A DNA stretch of 64,000 nucleotides, taken from NCBI GenBank assembly GCA_026120035.1, contig JALRME010000033.1:372001-436000 (forward strand), read 5' to 3'. The notes beneath the pieces were generated by a model that was given only the letters and a program-made list of their open reading frames with translations, did not search any database and had not been told where the DNA came from. Shown here piece by piece: positions 22,178-35,545 of the stretch. The translations under genes and the position numbers were made by a program. Each line of letters starts with the position of its first letter. Position 1 is the first letter of the stretch. This stretch comes from Coleophoma eucalyptorum. Lineage: Eukaryota; Ascomycota; Leotiomycetes; Helotiales; Dermateaceae.

Positions 22178-24454
22178 ATGAATGCTATGGGTATGGGTAC
22201 CGCAAGGCGCCCTCAGAATGTTCGCAAAGGTAACACTCCGACACCTGACTAAGCATTCGATTATAGGCTTCTGCCAATAGCAAGACTGACCACAACAACA
22301 GCTTGCGACTTGTGTTTCTCCAAGAAGATTAAATGTAACATGCTCAAGCCGGAGTGTTCAAACTGTGTACTTTATAAGACAGAGTGTCGTACTACAACCA
22401 TCCGCCGTAGAGCTGAGCCACCCAGGCTGAGGCCTTCTACCAAGTCTATCCCGGATGCACAAGAGTAGGCTCTTGAGATCGGCACGAAAGGTATTCGGAC
22501 TGACTCCCAGTTAGGAATAGTAAGAAGGTAAAGCAGCGACTGGACGGAATAGAAAAGCAGCTCCAGAGATTCGTTGAGAGCTCCACGGCTGATGTCCAAG
22601 CCGCCGCAGCATCAACCTCGCCTAGCAACGAGACACATAGCCCCAGTATCAAAGATAGTAGTAGTAGCGGATGCCCATCATGGATATTCGACCCAATCAA
22701 ACCAACATTGTATCAAGGGTTATCTGATGAGGGGCTTTCTTTGCCGCCACTTCATGTAAGTCGTGGCAGAATTCCCATCTATTTGCTCTGTCTGTTAGTT
22801 AACTATGAAAGGACATCATGCCAATAATCGACCACTATTTCGACAATTACAATCAAGTCATGCCTCTTTTTAGTGAGTCTCATTTCATGCCACTCGTTGT
22901 TGGGTGGTATGCAAAGAGGCCTAGGCGCGACAGGGTTACGTGGGCAGCAATTCTTGTGGTTATAGCCTTGGGCTCAAGGTCTTTAATCCCAGGGAATACT
23001 ATCAGTCCCGACCCGGCAGAGCGGGCCGAACGGGAGAGTTACTGCATGCGTAATGCGCAATCAGTCATGTCAGAGCTTATCACTAGAGACCAAGACCTCC
23101 TGGGCATCCAGGTACTGTTGGCACTGGCAGTACTGTTTTACGATTGCAGCGACTTGATGCCGGCGAGTATCCTCAGCGGGGCAGCCATGAAGTTAGCGCA
23201 CCGGTTGCAACTTCATTCAAGTTCTTCAGCGCAGAATTTTACAGCTTCAGAGGTCCAGCAAAGGTTAAGAGTGTTTTGGAATGCGTATATCCTTGACAAG
23301 GTAGGATAAACCTTATATTAACCCCATATAGAGTCTAAACCTTTGCAGGATATCTCGCTGCGTGCAAAAGTACCCTCAGTCCAATACGATGCCGATATAG
23401 ACATCCCCTTACCACCGATGGTATCATTAGATGGGGCCGGCCTAATCAAAACAGAAGATGGTCACAATGACCTTAATTTCTTCCGCCTACGAGTTGATCT
23501 CGCCCATATCGAGGGGAAAATCTATGATCTCCTCTACTCGTGTCGCTCTACCCGAATACACAGGTCAGAGCGACAGCGCCGCGTCACCAGCCTACAGACG
23601 ATGCTAGATCACTGGTATGCGTGCGTCTCGCCGGCCTTCAAGATTGACAAAGTCTCAGCAACCGTGAGCGATGAAAATCAACTTGAGATCACAAAGCTCT
23701 ACTACAGATATCTCTTATGTATATTCTCGACGCATGGATTATTTAGTCATCAAGCCGACTGGGTACAGAGAATCAGCTCTTTGAGCAGGGTGGCGATCAA
23801 GGATTTTGCAACAGCCACCCAAGGTGCTAGGGTAACTAGTACGTGTATGAACCAAGACCCGCCGCTGCCAGGCGGCTGGAATAACTGTGTGGAAACAAGC
23901 CGCGCTTACATGAACCTATTCCAAGACACAAAGTTGACAGGAAGTTTGATTTGGTACGATAAGGCCTCTCTCTACTATGTGCTTATAGAAAATTAATGGT
24001 AGTTCGTAGGCAATGCAGCTGCGCTTACTTCTCAGCTCTTATTGTTATCCTCGCCAATATCCTCACCTCCCCAACACATGAATCTGCATTTTCGGATTTA
24101 CAGATCGGGACGAAATCCATCCATTTATTCGAGCAGGTTCATGACGTCGTCCAATCCCCAACATATGAGCCACTAAATCGTATCATCATGGACTTATACA
24201 AGAGAGCTAATAGTGTTATTGACGAGGCTCGACTGAATGGGCTGATTGAAGCGGATAATTTACAGCCTAATATTATAAATTTTATTGCGGGCGATTTAGA
24301 TACTTTCGCTGAGGGAACTGTGTTTCCAGAGTTTGACTGGAATGAGGTTGAAGGGGGTCTTGAATTCGACACTATATTTAACCCTTTTGATGGAGCTGGT
24401 GAAGTTATCTCGTTACAACCAGTTGATGGTTTGGGAATGAGGCCGGAGATATAA
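22178..24454 (+). CDS. Zn2Cys6 transcription factor
   Basis: Six exons (22178-22229, 22281-22464, 22515-22755, 22812-23300, 23349-23953, 24010-24454) join in frame to 671 residues. Each intron is 48-57 bp, and apparent stops at the junctions disappear with these splice choices. The zinc cluster is C-D-L-C-x6-C-x6-C-x2-C-x6-C near residues 27-54, preceded by basic residues. A short coiled-coil linker (QRLDGIEKQLQRF) follows. The fungal-specific transcription factor domain (about 160-480) includes PLFSESHF and FWNAYILDK. It is a nuclear regulator that would bind CGG triplets. Neighbours are the divergent reductase and the convergent amidase, either of which it might control. Confidence 0.88.
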
Positions 24455-24840
24455 AACACGGTTGAGATGCATGAACACTAGTATTAATGGGTTCTAGAAG
24501 TCTATCTAATTTAAAATACACATCATAACTTGAAAAAACTGGATCTGATAGACGATAGATGATTGGATGATTGTGATAGTTGTTTGCTTTAGTCAAAAGA
24601 TAAATGTGCCTTAATGCTAAGTAATCAGAATCCAGATACTAATAACGTAATTTATATGCGAGTAGGCCATATACACGAGCGTCCAGTTCTATCACTGTTC
24701 TCTCCAAATGTCCATAGGCTATTCATGAGGCTGAAGATTATATGTTCCATGTCATCTCCTATTGACGGTATTTGTCCTCTCCCGATAATTAAAACCTACA
24801 CAAGTGGAGGCGACCGCCAATCCCACTAACGATGAAATAT
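24455..24840. other. convergent 3' intergenic region
   Basis: About 390 bp between the regulator stop and the amidase stop. Holds both 3' ends; nothing else seen. Confidence 0.5.
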
Positions 24841-26756
24841 TTATGGATTGAGGACAGTATCAATTAATTTCATCGCTCGCATTAATTTCTCGTCTTGATG
24901 TGTCCGGCCGACGACCTGCAAAGTGACAGGCAGGCCCAGATACAGGTCGTTGTTATCTAGCAATTTGTTAGCAAAGTATATTATCATTAGCCGATCAGGC
25001 TCACATAGATCAAAATTTTCCTTGTCTAATCCATTGACAGGTTGATATCCCTCAGGATATGAATCACTGCTGATGACCTCCCCAGCAGGGATCACTCCAC
25101 TTGGGTAATCTAACAGATTCCATTGAGAACAGTAACCCCACCACGGCCTGATATCATGCGGAGTACCTTGCAGAGGCGCAACAGGGCATAGAATGACATC
25201 TATGGGGCTTCCTGAAGTAGTGTTTTGGGATGTAGCGTTCCACTTCTCCATATACTGAATTTTATATTTATCCCTTGCAGCATGTAACTGTTTGTTGCAT
25301 AAGTAGATGAAGAGATATAAGCTACATAGTCCACTTAGGTTGGATCCACTGACCTTCCAAGTCTCATGTATTGAGAGCATCTTGACTATTGGGTCTTCAA
25401 TGAGTTGTTTTGCCGAAGGAAATTGTGGCTCTCCACTAGCCTCCAAAGTCTGGCGGATGTCCAGACCTCCGTCAGTAAAATATAACGGAAGTAGAATCTC
25501 ATCCCAAGCTCGCTTGTGCTCAAACGGCTCAAAATTTATCACTAAAAAACTCTGTCAGGTTTTATTCCACGCACAATTGGACTAGCTTGCCTTCATGTCC
25601 AGCAGCTCTGAGCTGGATAGTTGCTTCTTTAAGAACCCTGGTGATATAAGGGTGTGGCATAACGACTTCATCCCATATCATCACACCAATTATGAGCTTG
25701 GGATTCAAACTTTTGTCCAGAACTTTCCATGGCATCTCAAGCAAAGGTTCCCTGATCCAGGGCTCTGCGTCAGAGACAATCTTAAAGAATAGTTCTAAGT
25801 CCTCCATATTATGTCCAAGAGGGCCAGCAACAGCAGTAATCGCCTCAGAGCCTATCATTGTACACTCCCAGCCACCTGTTGGAACGCGCTTCCCTGATGG
25901 CTTAAATCCATATAGACCATTAAAGGCACTGGGTACGCGTATTGAGCCTCCTGAAACGAATGATAAGCATCCCAAAATGCATATTTGGCATATTTACTAA
26001 CCTATATCCGAGCCCACGCCCAAAGGTGAGCCATGCATGGCAAGTAATGCGCCTTCCCCTCCGCTTGACCCTCCTGGACCAAGGAGAGTATTGCGAGGGT
26101 TTACAGTCCGTCCATAGATATTGGAGACCGTCTCAAGAACCATCATGCATTGAGGATTATTTGTTTTTAGATATAAAACAGCTCCAGCCTTACGCAATAT
26201 TTCCACGATATGGCCGTCGTTTTCTTTGCAAGGGAACTTTGCATATGAGATATAACCGGCAGTGGTGTAGTGCCCTTTGATATTGTAGTGGTCTTTAATA
26301 GAAACAGGAACACCATGTAAAGGACCAATAGTTTTGCTGGTAGTTTGGAAGACAGAATCTAATTGCTTTGCCTGCTCTAGGGCCTCTTCAAAAAATATCT
26401 CAGTCAAACAATTTGTGAGTTGATGGGCAATTGCAGCACGGTGACAGAATGCCCGAGTTACCTCAAAAGATGTTGTCCCTCCCTCTCTTATCTTCTTGGC
26501 AAGAGATGAGGCGCCCAAAGAAGTCAAATTAATCTCTTGAATCGAAAGGTACTCTGGAACAATATCGATAACATTTTTTGGTGCATTTTCCAATACTGAT
26601 AAAGGAAGCATCCATTCCTTGGGTATAGACGAAGCTCGTCGTTTCTGAAAGGCCTACGTCATAAAATATCAGTTGATAATTATTATCGTGAAGTGTAGCC
26701 ATATAAAATATGAGCATTCTTACAGCTGCAACCTCCTGCCAAGTGTTTCTTTCCAT
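24841..26756 (-). CDS. amidase (amidase-signature family)
   Basis: Four exons (26724-26756, 26002-26653, 25591-25950, 24841-25541) give 581 residues. The Ser-cisSer-Lys triad is visible: lysine in VSIKDHYN, the glycine/serine-rich GPGGSSGGEGALLA, and the nucleophile region GVGSDIGGSIRVPSAF split across intron 2. Fungal enzymes of this size hydrolyse simple amides such as acetamide, or fatty and aromatic amides, to acid and ammonia. Intron 3 has a GC donor (AAG/GCAAGC). A GT alternative cannot keep the frame with a normal intron length, whereas the GC..AG intron of 49 bp gives the expected AAGHEVINFEP. No lesion seen. Confidence 0.9.
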
Positions 26757-27406
26757 TGGGAATACTTAACGATTGTCTTAATTTTCTGTGGTTTTGAAGC
26801 CTTACTAAACCAGATTTACAAATGTAGGATGGAAGAAGTTTGTGATGAGTGTAAAAGTTCCAAAATTGTTATCGTTAAAGAAGATCCTTGGCTTATAAGT
26901 ATTCTCTGGTTTAGGCTTCCAAGATGAATGATCTCATATCTTATGGCCTTCCATTACTGTAACAAGAATGGGGGTTATCTTGCTTTCCTAGCACTGATAT
27001 ATTATTCATCGTGGAGATTGCCATGTTTAGTTTAGCGCAATATAAGGCTGTGCTCTTTAGTTGGCGTTGTGATTTGCCGATTGTCGTACACAAAGCATGA
27101 TCAATTGACTATTCTAGTATCAATGATCCAGAATCTCAATGATGCTAAAAATGAATCCGTTCCCAACGGTGAGAATTCCAACTCAAAGTATGCTGCACCT
27201 CTCCACCAATTAATCAGGGACAAGTGCTGCCATTCGCTAGGCTCGAAGTGAAGGTAGGTGCATGAGGCAACAGACTTAGTACTCGCACCAATCTTGAGAG
27301 ATGTATTTAATGACCATGACCACATTAATCAACATCATGGCACATGGCATAAGTTACAAGAGGAGAATGCCAATGTGTTATATTTTCTACTTAAATTCAC
27401 AGATTC
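26757..27406. other. intergenic region
   Basis: About 650 bp between the amidase start and the 3' end of the monooxygenase pseudogene. It includes the amidase promoter. No gene supported. Confidence 0.5.
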
Positions 27407-29628
27407 TCAAAGCATCGCTTTCATTTCCAAGACAGGATCAACTATTATCTCCGATTTTTTGGGACTACATGAACCCACATCAGAAATCGTTAAATCTTTC
27501 GTATCTTCCAGAACTTCGCGAGGAATTGGAGGATATTCTTTCATGTAATGACTGAAATCAGGCTTTTCTTTGGGTTTTTCCTCTCCTTCCACCGTTGGGC
27601 CCAATGCGTGTCGGGCCACCAGTTTCTCAGTCGTAGATAGACCATCCCTCCAGTACGAATATCTGTTTCCGGAATATACCCACTGGTAATCTTCCCATCG
27701 ATTCTCAGACAGAGTTTCAATATAATGTAAAGCACTGCCAGGCCAAAGGGCGGTTACCTTGCCGTCTTCAGATTGCTTAACTATGCGACGTAGGTTTTCA
27801 TTAGCCTGCATCTATTATATCCGGGTTCTTCGGAAGTTTGCACTTACACCAACTTCGACAAGCTCCGGTCCAGACCGTGTCTTTCATGAACTGCTGCGTA
27901 TGCTCATCGAAGTCTTGTTGCACCTCAGGTCGAACATCGAAGTACTTTGCACGAGTTTTGTATAAGACGAATGAAATAGCCCGCTGTGGCTTCGAGCGGG
28001 CCTGAAAGAGTTGTAAGTATTTGGCTATCATAACTGAGGAATATTCTGGTAGAGAACTTACCCATCAGACTTCCATTGGATATAGGAGTGTTTGGCCCGA
28101 GGAATGTTAGATAGTTGGGAAATCCCGAGACACCAGTGCCTAAGTATGATACTGGGTTGGACGCCCAGAGACTTCTGAGATCGACGCCATTTAACCCAAT
28201 GATTGGAAATCGCGGTCGAAACGTCGTGTCGAATCCAGTTGCAGCAATAATTATATCAGCCTCTCTCAATTTACCGTCAGAAACGATCCCAGTCTCTACA
28301 ATCTCGTTGATTGGGTCAAAGACCGGCTCTACATTTGACTTTTGTAGTGCCAACAAATACTCCTCTCCAGGATTAATTCTTCTACAGCCGACCTCAAAAG
28401 TGGGAATCAACTTTTTCTGAAGCTCAACATCTGCAATGAGCTCCTTCATACGGCCTGTAAATTTCTCTTTTGTTTGCTTCTGCATTTCCGAATCTTTGAA
28501 AAATACCTTGTACATTTTATTGAAGCCACCTTCTAACTCCTTTCTAGTGCTGATGGAGTACTTGGAGTCATCTCGGAATCGACGCTTTTCTTCTTCGGTG
28601 TATATAGGATTCTTCTCGCCGCACTCAGGACCTCCAGCTGGAGGAGATATCCATGAGGGCGTTCTGATGTAGACGTCCACACTTTTGGCTGTTCGTTGAA
28701 TCTGTGGGAGAAGTTGAACTGCACTGGCACCAGCTCCGATTACAGCAATTCGCTTATTGGAAATATCCACACTGCTGTCCCAGATCGCAGTGTGGAGGAA
28801 ATCACCCTCGAATTTGGAAAGATTCTTCACCGCTGGCATTTGTGGATTGTTAAGGATACCTCCCGCATTCACTAGTATCTCAGCTTCAAAGTCCCCCTTG
28901 CTGGCTACTGATACTTTCCATAAGTTTTGCTGCTCATCTCACTTCGCTGCTGTTACAGCGCTGTCATAGGTAATGTACTTCAGTAGATCAAAATGGTTGC
29001 AGACACCCTTGAGATACTTTTGAATCTCTGATGATGATGAGTAGCTATTAATAATTAATCAAACGTAAATAGATTGATAACGAACTCCTTACTACTTTGA
29101 CCAGTATGGATTTGGTGCGAAAGAGTATTGATATATGTGGCTTGGCACGTCGCAAGCACAACCTGTAGACCAAGTTCAATGTTAGCTTCCATGATATAAG
29201 GTAAGACTTAAAACCTGAATCAAGTGAAGTAGATTGAGATAGCTAACCGGGATATCTATTTTCTAGCCATGTTCCACCAACATTGGAGTTCTTCTCAAAT
29301 ATTTGAAAGTCTAGCAGATCCGGTAGCATAGTACGAAGATTATAGGCTGGACTCAACTTGTTAGCAACTGATCGTTTATTTTTAACATAGAGACAATTAT
29401 AAAGGATATTAAATTTCCGATGATGATCATGTTCTATCTAGAGTGACACCTGAGTGGCAAAGATGATTTTCCTTACCCATCATAATGCCAGAAACGCTAG
29501 TTTAGTCAGTTATCATTGCTCCCTAAGGTTACCAAATAGTCAAGGGAGTTATTGCTTGCTTATACATACCCACTGCCAATGATGATACATCGGAGCCGGC
29601 CATCATCTTTTGCCGTAGAAAACTCCAT
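27407..29628 (-). pseudogene. Baeyer-Villiger/flavin monooxygenase, disrupted
   Basis: A class B flavoprotein monooxygenase, which converts ketones to esters or lactones. Short exons from the ATG at 29626-29628 encode the first Rossmann motif (IIIGSGVSGIMM), NVGGTWLENRYPG and CACDVPSHIYQYSF. The downstream exons encode the fingerprint F-x-G-x3-H-x3-W (FEGDFLHTAIW), the second motif GAGASA, the core region ending NGSLMG, and the C-terminal block VTALWPGSALHYIETL. Two lesions are seen. TGA at 28939-28941 stands where AAK-W-DEQ is expected. A frameshift near 27955 separates GYFIRLIQ from AKYFDVRPEVQQDF. No intron placement repairs either. It shares a promoter region with the intact transporter at 30151. 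Sequence error is the main alternative. Confidence 0.75.
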
Positions 29629-30150
29629 CGTTTTGAACCGTGATTTGCGGTAGCTGTACGGAAAATCGCTTCCTTCCGTCAATACCTTGCGTAAGTGGTT
29701 TTTCCTTCTCTAATCTGTTCCCTAGAACTGGCGACTTTTTATTGGCTTTTATCTTTGAATCATTACGGCAGTTTCGAAACATAAAAGCAGTGCAAAATTG
29801 ATTGAGTGTTAAAGTAAGTAACAACTTTAAATGCAAGATCTTTTCAAGCAAGGGATTTTGTATGTATTTCTCTACTGTACCTATTTGTTGATACCACGTG
29901 AGCGGCAATCATCATCCAAGATGGAAGTGCGATCCGCGCTCCATAGCTTTACCTATCGACCGGAGTAGTGAGATATGGACGGAGAACGGTCCGAGGTATC
30001 CACCCTTCACATCGGAGATGCTATTATGCAATGAGGTTGATATAAATTATAATTCGAATACAAAGATCAGGCGATAATTATATACAAATCATACGTTTTA
30101 GACACAATAGTCTAATCCCCGCGTTGTGTTAAATCTGAGTCAAGTCCATT
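29629..30150. promoter_or_regulatory. divergent promoter of the monooxygenase and SVOP-like transporter
   Basis: About 520 bp between two start codons facing away from each other, so both promoters must lie here. No specific operator assigned. Confidence 0.45.
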
Positions 30151-32013
30151 ATGTCTACCCCATCTTCTGAAACAGGCAACCTGAGCAGTACAAACAAGGA
30201 AAAACTCCAAAAAGTATCAACTACAAAGTCTCAAAGAGTTGGTGAGGTGGCAATCGTGAATCAACACGATGACTATGCTTACAATATCTTCATCGTCAAT
30301 CATGCCTTGGAGGAAATAGGTATGGGTCGATATCAATGGCAGCTGTTTGTAACTTGTGGATTCGGCTTCATGGTTGATCAGGTATGGCGAAAGTACCTCT
30401 CGCCTTATTTAATTATTATTCGGGAAATCTATATTTTCTCTGCCATACTAACATAGGCCTCCAGATGTTGCTCGCTTCCATATCGCTAGTAATGCCGCAA
30501 ATCTCTAAAGAGTTTCCCATCGAACACTCATATTACTTGTCCTCGGGGTCATACGCTGGTCTTTTCGTTGGTGCCCTCATCTCTGGCGTTTTGGCAGATG
30601 TCTTCGGGCGTCGAATGATATGGCAGCTGTCGTTATTATTGATTGCCTTTTGGACCATGATTTGCGCAGCAGCTCCAACTTTCACCGCATTATGTATTCT
30701 TGTAACTCTCCAAAATCTCTGCGGAGGAGCAAACCGTACGTATAATCAACATGCCCATCTATAGTCTCTATGATTCACCAACCACTAGTTGCTCTTGATC
30801 TTACTGTTTTTGTCGAATTTTTACCCAGGAAATGGAGTTGGTTGATGACGACTCTGGCCGCAACATGGGGTATTGGCAATGCGGTGGGCGGCTTGATTGG
30901 TAAGTCACTCCCTTAGTTATATATATATATCAAGTGTGTTCAAGCTAAGCTGACATGAGTATGACATGAGTAGCCTGGCCGCTCATCGTTAACTATTCGT
31001 GCCCCGAAGATGCAACCTATTTGACCTGTAGTCGAGTGGAAAACATGGGTTGGAGATACCAATATATTGCAGTGGGAGGGCTCTGCTTAGCAATGGGACT
31101 TATCCGCATGTTTGTCCTCAAATTGGCTGAGTCGCCAAAGTGGCTCATTGCGCATGGCCGGAACGAAGAAGCGGTTGCAACAATCACTGAAGTTTCTCGG
31201 GTCAATGGCAAAAACTACTCTTTATCCACTGATCAGCTTCGTGAAGTTGAGCCTCCTGTCAAAGCTCCACTGAGCACATTTGGTCTGGACCATGTTAAAG
31301 GCCTGTTTGTTGGCAACAAGATGATCATCTCTTCGAGCTGTCTGATGGTTCTTTGGATGTGCATGGGTATTGCGTAGGTAAAACCGTTTGGAAAAGAATT
31401 TTATACGCTAATATGGTCAGATACCCGGTCTATACAATCTTCCTTCCATACTACCTCGCCTCCCATGGCGCACAACTTGGAGACGGTAGCACCTACGAGA
31501 CCTATCGTGACTATACTGTCTCATCTACAGTGGGCATCTTTGGACCAATATTTGCAGGATATCTCATTCAGATTGGTTTCCTCGGTCGCCGTCGAGCAAT
31601 GACCATAATGGGAATTATTACGGCCATCTTCTTGGGTGCGTTCACATCAGTCAGGAACGAAAGCCAAAATCTGGCCTTCTCGTGCATGGTCAACTTCTGG
31701 CAAAATGGATTTTACGGAATTTTGTACGCGTAAGTTACTTACCGCTACCATTGAAATAACTTTCCATGTTAAATTGACGTGCAGATATACACCAGAGGTG
31801 TTTCCGACAATCCATCGCGGCACAGGCTGTGGACTGACGATGGCTGTGAACAGACTCCTCTCCCTGGCGGTTCCTTTTATTGCTGCTTATGGTAATGTCA
31901 CCACTTCTGCACCCATCTGGGTCTGCTTTGGCATGTATATTGCTATGTCACTTTTAACTACATTTTTGCCATTCGAGCCACGCAATTATGAGGACGTACT
32001 CGGTGAAATATAG
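30151..32013 (+). CDS. MFS transporter, SVOP/SV2-like
   Basis: The start at 30151 precedes a hydrophilic N-terminus and the family block YQWQLFVTCGFGFMVDQ. Later exons carry GVLADVFGRR (the MFS loop 2-3 signature), RKWSWLMTTLAATWGIGNAVGG, LAESPKWLIAHGR (loop 6-7) and YTPEVFPTIHRGTGCG near the end. Introns near 30382-30464, 30736-30792, 30901-30973, 31375-31421 and 31731-31785 splice in frame, and the protein stays open throughout. Fungal members of this group are thought to move organic acids, sugars or aromatic compounds across the plasma membrane. It is intact although the divergent monooxygenase gene is broken. Confidence 0.85.
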
Positions 32014-33063
32014 GCAAACAACTGGTGACGGATATACGAGTTGTAGATTTTACAGACGCGGCTTGTACGATTTTCACTTCTTCGCTATTGCACAGCCAAG
32101 GGAAATTGCACGCTGGATTGATCGCACATTAAGCATGGGGATCTGGACTGGAAGATAACGAAGGTGTACAATTAACGGTGCCAAGAATTATTCATTATCA
32201 TAGCTATTATGATCATAGCTATTAGGACTACAATCATCAATGGTACCGCATCAACTGAACTCTGCTAAGTTAAGGATTAGAGAAGAGGCTATCTCACGAG
32301 CATTTTCCAGTACAGTATCAGATACAACAGTCTATGAATCGAAAGTAGCCGGAAATCGTTGAAAGCAATTACGAGATAAACGTACGACATAGCGCGGCAT
32401 CCGCGGTCCGTGGAGTCCGGGCCCGCAACGTGTCCCGCGTGTTGTTACCCTGAACCTTACTAGACAAGACCATTAATAAGCCACTGCACCATGAAGAGAT
32501 GTGACAAGAGTAGCAGTCTCTTATTGGATGGGGCCGTGTTGTTTTGTTTTTTTTTTTCGCTTGAAAGGTGAAAAGGTGAAATGGGGCTTCCTCGTTCAAG
32601 ACTTGGCTTGAAGACTTTGTGTCGCTGGTTTATTATTTATTCGTATTGCTATTCGTAGTAGAATAGCCTGTGTTAGGAGTGGAATAGGTAGTATCTTACT
32701 TAAATCCTGACTAATTGGACTCTTGTATTTGGTGTGCTACTGCTGCGCTAGTGCTGTTGCCGTGTCGTGCGGGGTCCGGAGTCCTCGCCTCATGCATTTG
32801 TGAAAAATGGTGAAGAGATAAGAAGAGTGAGAGTGTGTGGGGGAGAGAGAGATACGGAACAACTCTCTGTAGATAAGGATCAAATAAATGTATCAAACCC
32901 GGGAAGAAGTCGACATTAGAGGTAAGAACGCGACAGCAACATCGTATCATCATCAATAGACCGAGGAAGGGCAATAATAGGCAAGAAAGATCCTGGTTAT
33001 TTGCTACACGATCCTCGAGCTGTACCTGATCTCATACTCACACCACTAGTCACGTGGGACGGT
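32014..33063. other. intergenic region / regulator promoter
   Basis: About 1.05 kb. It includes a poly-T run near 32545-32558 and a GA-rich tract near 32820-32865, probably promoter and leader of the following regulator. No further gene recognised. Confidence 0.45.
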
Positions 33064-35545
33064 ATGGAAGAGCAGGCTCACGAGGTCGAATTGACGCCCA
33101 ATCCGCGTCCAGCCAAGAGAGCAAGACAAGCATGCGAGTCCTGTCGGCAAGTCTTTTGTAACACCAATCATTCTCAAAAGCCTCATAATCTCTAACCGTC
33201 TATCTGTTTAACAGTAAAAAGAAAACAAAATGTACCGGCGAGAAGCCCGTCTGCTCGTTCTGCCAGCGGCTGGGCCAGACATGTACCTATCTTGACGAAT
33301 CTCGTGTCTCAACCAAGGTTGATATTAAAGAGCATCGGCTTTTGGTACGTGTCTTCCTCTTTCCACAGCCTGAATTTTCCCAGATAGCTTATAATATTGC
33401 CACTCTTAACATATTTTTTATTTGACTGATATATCTGGGGATAGGAATCTCGTTTGAAAGTATTAGAAGAAAAGCTAAATGAGGTGCTCAGTCAGCCACA
33501 GTAGGTCAATGATAGCAGCGTATACTCCCCGATGCTCTTGTTAATATCGACATAGGGCTCCATCTTTGGCGGCTGCTAACCTGGCGTCCACTCCCTTACA
33601 AGAGAGCATTCCATTTAACGATGCCTCGTCTGGCCCATGGACAGAGAATCCGTCGTCTCTACCATTAGCAAGCAATAACAACTTGGATCATACCTTTGGC
33701 GCGACTCAACATACCCCAACACCGTCTAATAGCTATGATACTACAAGAAGGAGGTACTCTACACTTCCACAATTCCCAATCCTTTCGGAAATCATAGATC
33801 TCTATCTTGATAGAGTTGAGAATCAGCCCCTTTCAGTTTTCCACGAGGCAGATTTAAGACGGACTTTTCGAACGCGCGACCTAGAAGTTCTTTATGCAAT
33901 CCTGGCTGTCACGGTTCGGTACTCGAAAAATGAATATTTTGAAGGCGACCCGAATGGTAGTAAATATAGTGAACTCTCTCGAGGACTCGTAATGCAAAGG
34001 CTCGCTCTCGGAACCATTAAGCTGTCCTCATTACAAGCTCTTTGTCTCCTAACCTTGTCTGAGTTTTCTGGTAGGATTCTTCTCAACTAGTCAATAGTAA
34101 TACTGATGACTGTTTTAGCTGGTCGCCATCATAGCGTTGTAGTAAACATCGGTCTTGCTACATCTCTACTACGTGCCGCCAAATTAACCTCAGAGAGTCC
34201 TCAGCGCTTAGACCTCATCGCAATAGAGGAGCGCCGTCGATGTTTTTGGGCCTTGTATACGCTTGAACGCCTGCACATCTCGGCGCCTCGCAGCTTAGTT
34301 GTCAATCTTATGGCTCCAAAGCCAAATTATCCTCGAAGCGCTGTAAATTCGCAAGCCGAGGCCTGTCCATCTGTTTCCACAAGCCAAGCCCAGACCCCTC
34401 CTACAGATCATGGCATTATAGCTCACGCTATTCAAATGCTCGATGCGTGGGCCAGTGTTCGAGATTATGTTGAACACAGCATGGATAAATCAAACAAACC
34501 TCCATGGGCTGTTGATTCAGGTTTAAATACTATTGTGGCCTCTTTATTACACTTGGAGACTGTTCTCCCCCGATCACATAGGTTACAATTCTCCAACTTT
34601 TCAGAACGCTCGCCGGAGGAATTGGAGCAGAACAAGGCATATTGGGCGCCTTGGCTTCTCATTCAATTTATCTATCACTCTTGCTTCTGTCTTTTGCACC
34701 ATCCATTCCTTGGTGCTGTTAGAATGAAGGAGCTGGTCAATGTTGTGCCGTCAACATTTATTGAATCCTCTTCAGATCTTATGCTACTTCATTCTAACTG
34801 GATTGTGCGTTTCATCGACTACATTAACCAGAAACAATTCCAGGTTTCGGATCCCTTTATCGGACACTGCGTCTGTATTGCTGCTACTTTTTATGTCCAA
34901 CTGTGTTATGTGGAAGATTCGAGGCTCCAGCAGACAGCTAAAACTAGCCTAGTAAAGTGTTTCACCTTCTTGGAAACTCTAGAGGAACAGTTACCTATCG
35001 TTGCTGAAATGGTACGTATTAGACGGACTTCTATAGATATATTTCAGCATAATCAGTATCCTTTCTGACTTGTGTAGATTCGCAAATTGCGACGACTTCA
35101 AGCTATGGCGTCAGCGTGGTCACCATTAACTATAACATCAGTATCTGCAATGAAGGGTCCAACAGTTGATTCAGATCTGCTCTGGGAGCTCTTAGACTAT
35201 AACACCTCCGGGATCAGCCCTTCAAACGTGCCAAATGGGATATTTCATCCATCTCTCTATCCTAATAATGCTCAAGTCGGCTCTACCCCTTCAGATGGTA
35301 ATGCCGGACAAAGCTTGGGCCCGGTAGCACTTTTATCACAATCAATCTCTGCGCCCGAGACACGCCCAGCACATCAATTCGGCATGCCTTCCCTAGATTC
35401 GAATAATATGAATCTGCAACCATCAGTTTATACTGATATGTCCTCACAGGGAAGCCTCGATGAATTTACCAATGGTGTTTTTGTATTCGATAGACAAGAC
35501 TGTGGGAAAGGCCTACAAGACTGGTGGAATCTGGGTAATCTATAG
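33064..35545 (+). CDS. Zn2Cys6 transcription factor with a GC-AG intron
   Basis: Six exons (33064-33146, 33215-33344, 33445-33500, 33556-34070, 34119-35011, 35078-35545) give 714 residues. The zinc cluster (CESCRKKKTKC, then CSFCQRLGQTC) is split after the second cysteine by an intron with donor CG/GCAAGT, a GC..AG intron. A coiled coil (ESRLKVLEEKLNEVL) follows, then the fungal-specific transcription factor domain (about 165-480) with RRRCFWALYTLERL. The C-terminal ~150 residues are Gln/Ser/Pro-rich, fitting an activation region. It sits in the middle of the catabolic block (monooxygenase, transporter, Rieske enzyme, cupin, amine oxidase) and is the best local candidate for controlling it. 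Intact. Confidence 0.9.

Noticed and set aside
22464..22468. Apparent in-frame TAG in the regulator at 22178
   Set aside because: A 50-bp intron (22465-22514) with a normal branch site removes it and restores the coiled-coil frame.
23954..24009. Apparent stop and frameshift near the end of the same regulator
   Set aside because: A 56-bp intron with donor GTACGA and acceptor GTAG joins both frames exactly.
26830..26913. A short plus-strand frame starting MEEVCDECKSSK that recalls the start of a zinc cluster
   Set aside because: The remaining four cysteines are absent, the frame is short and no regulatory domain follows; most likely chance.
27801..27840. A third frame break in the monooxygenase near its C-terminal part
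   Set aside because: An intron running to the GCATAG acceptor near 27779 gives a correct SWFKQSEDGKV junction, so only two lesions remain.
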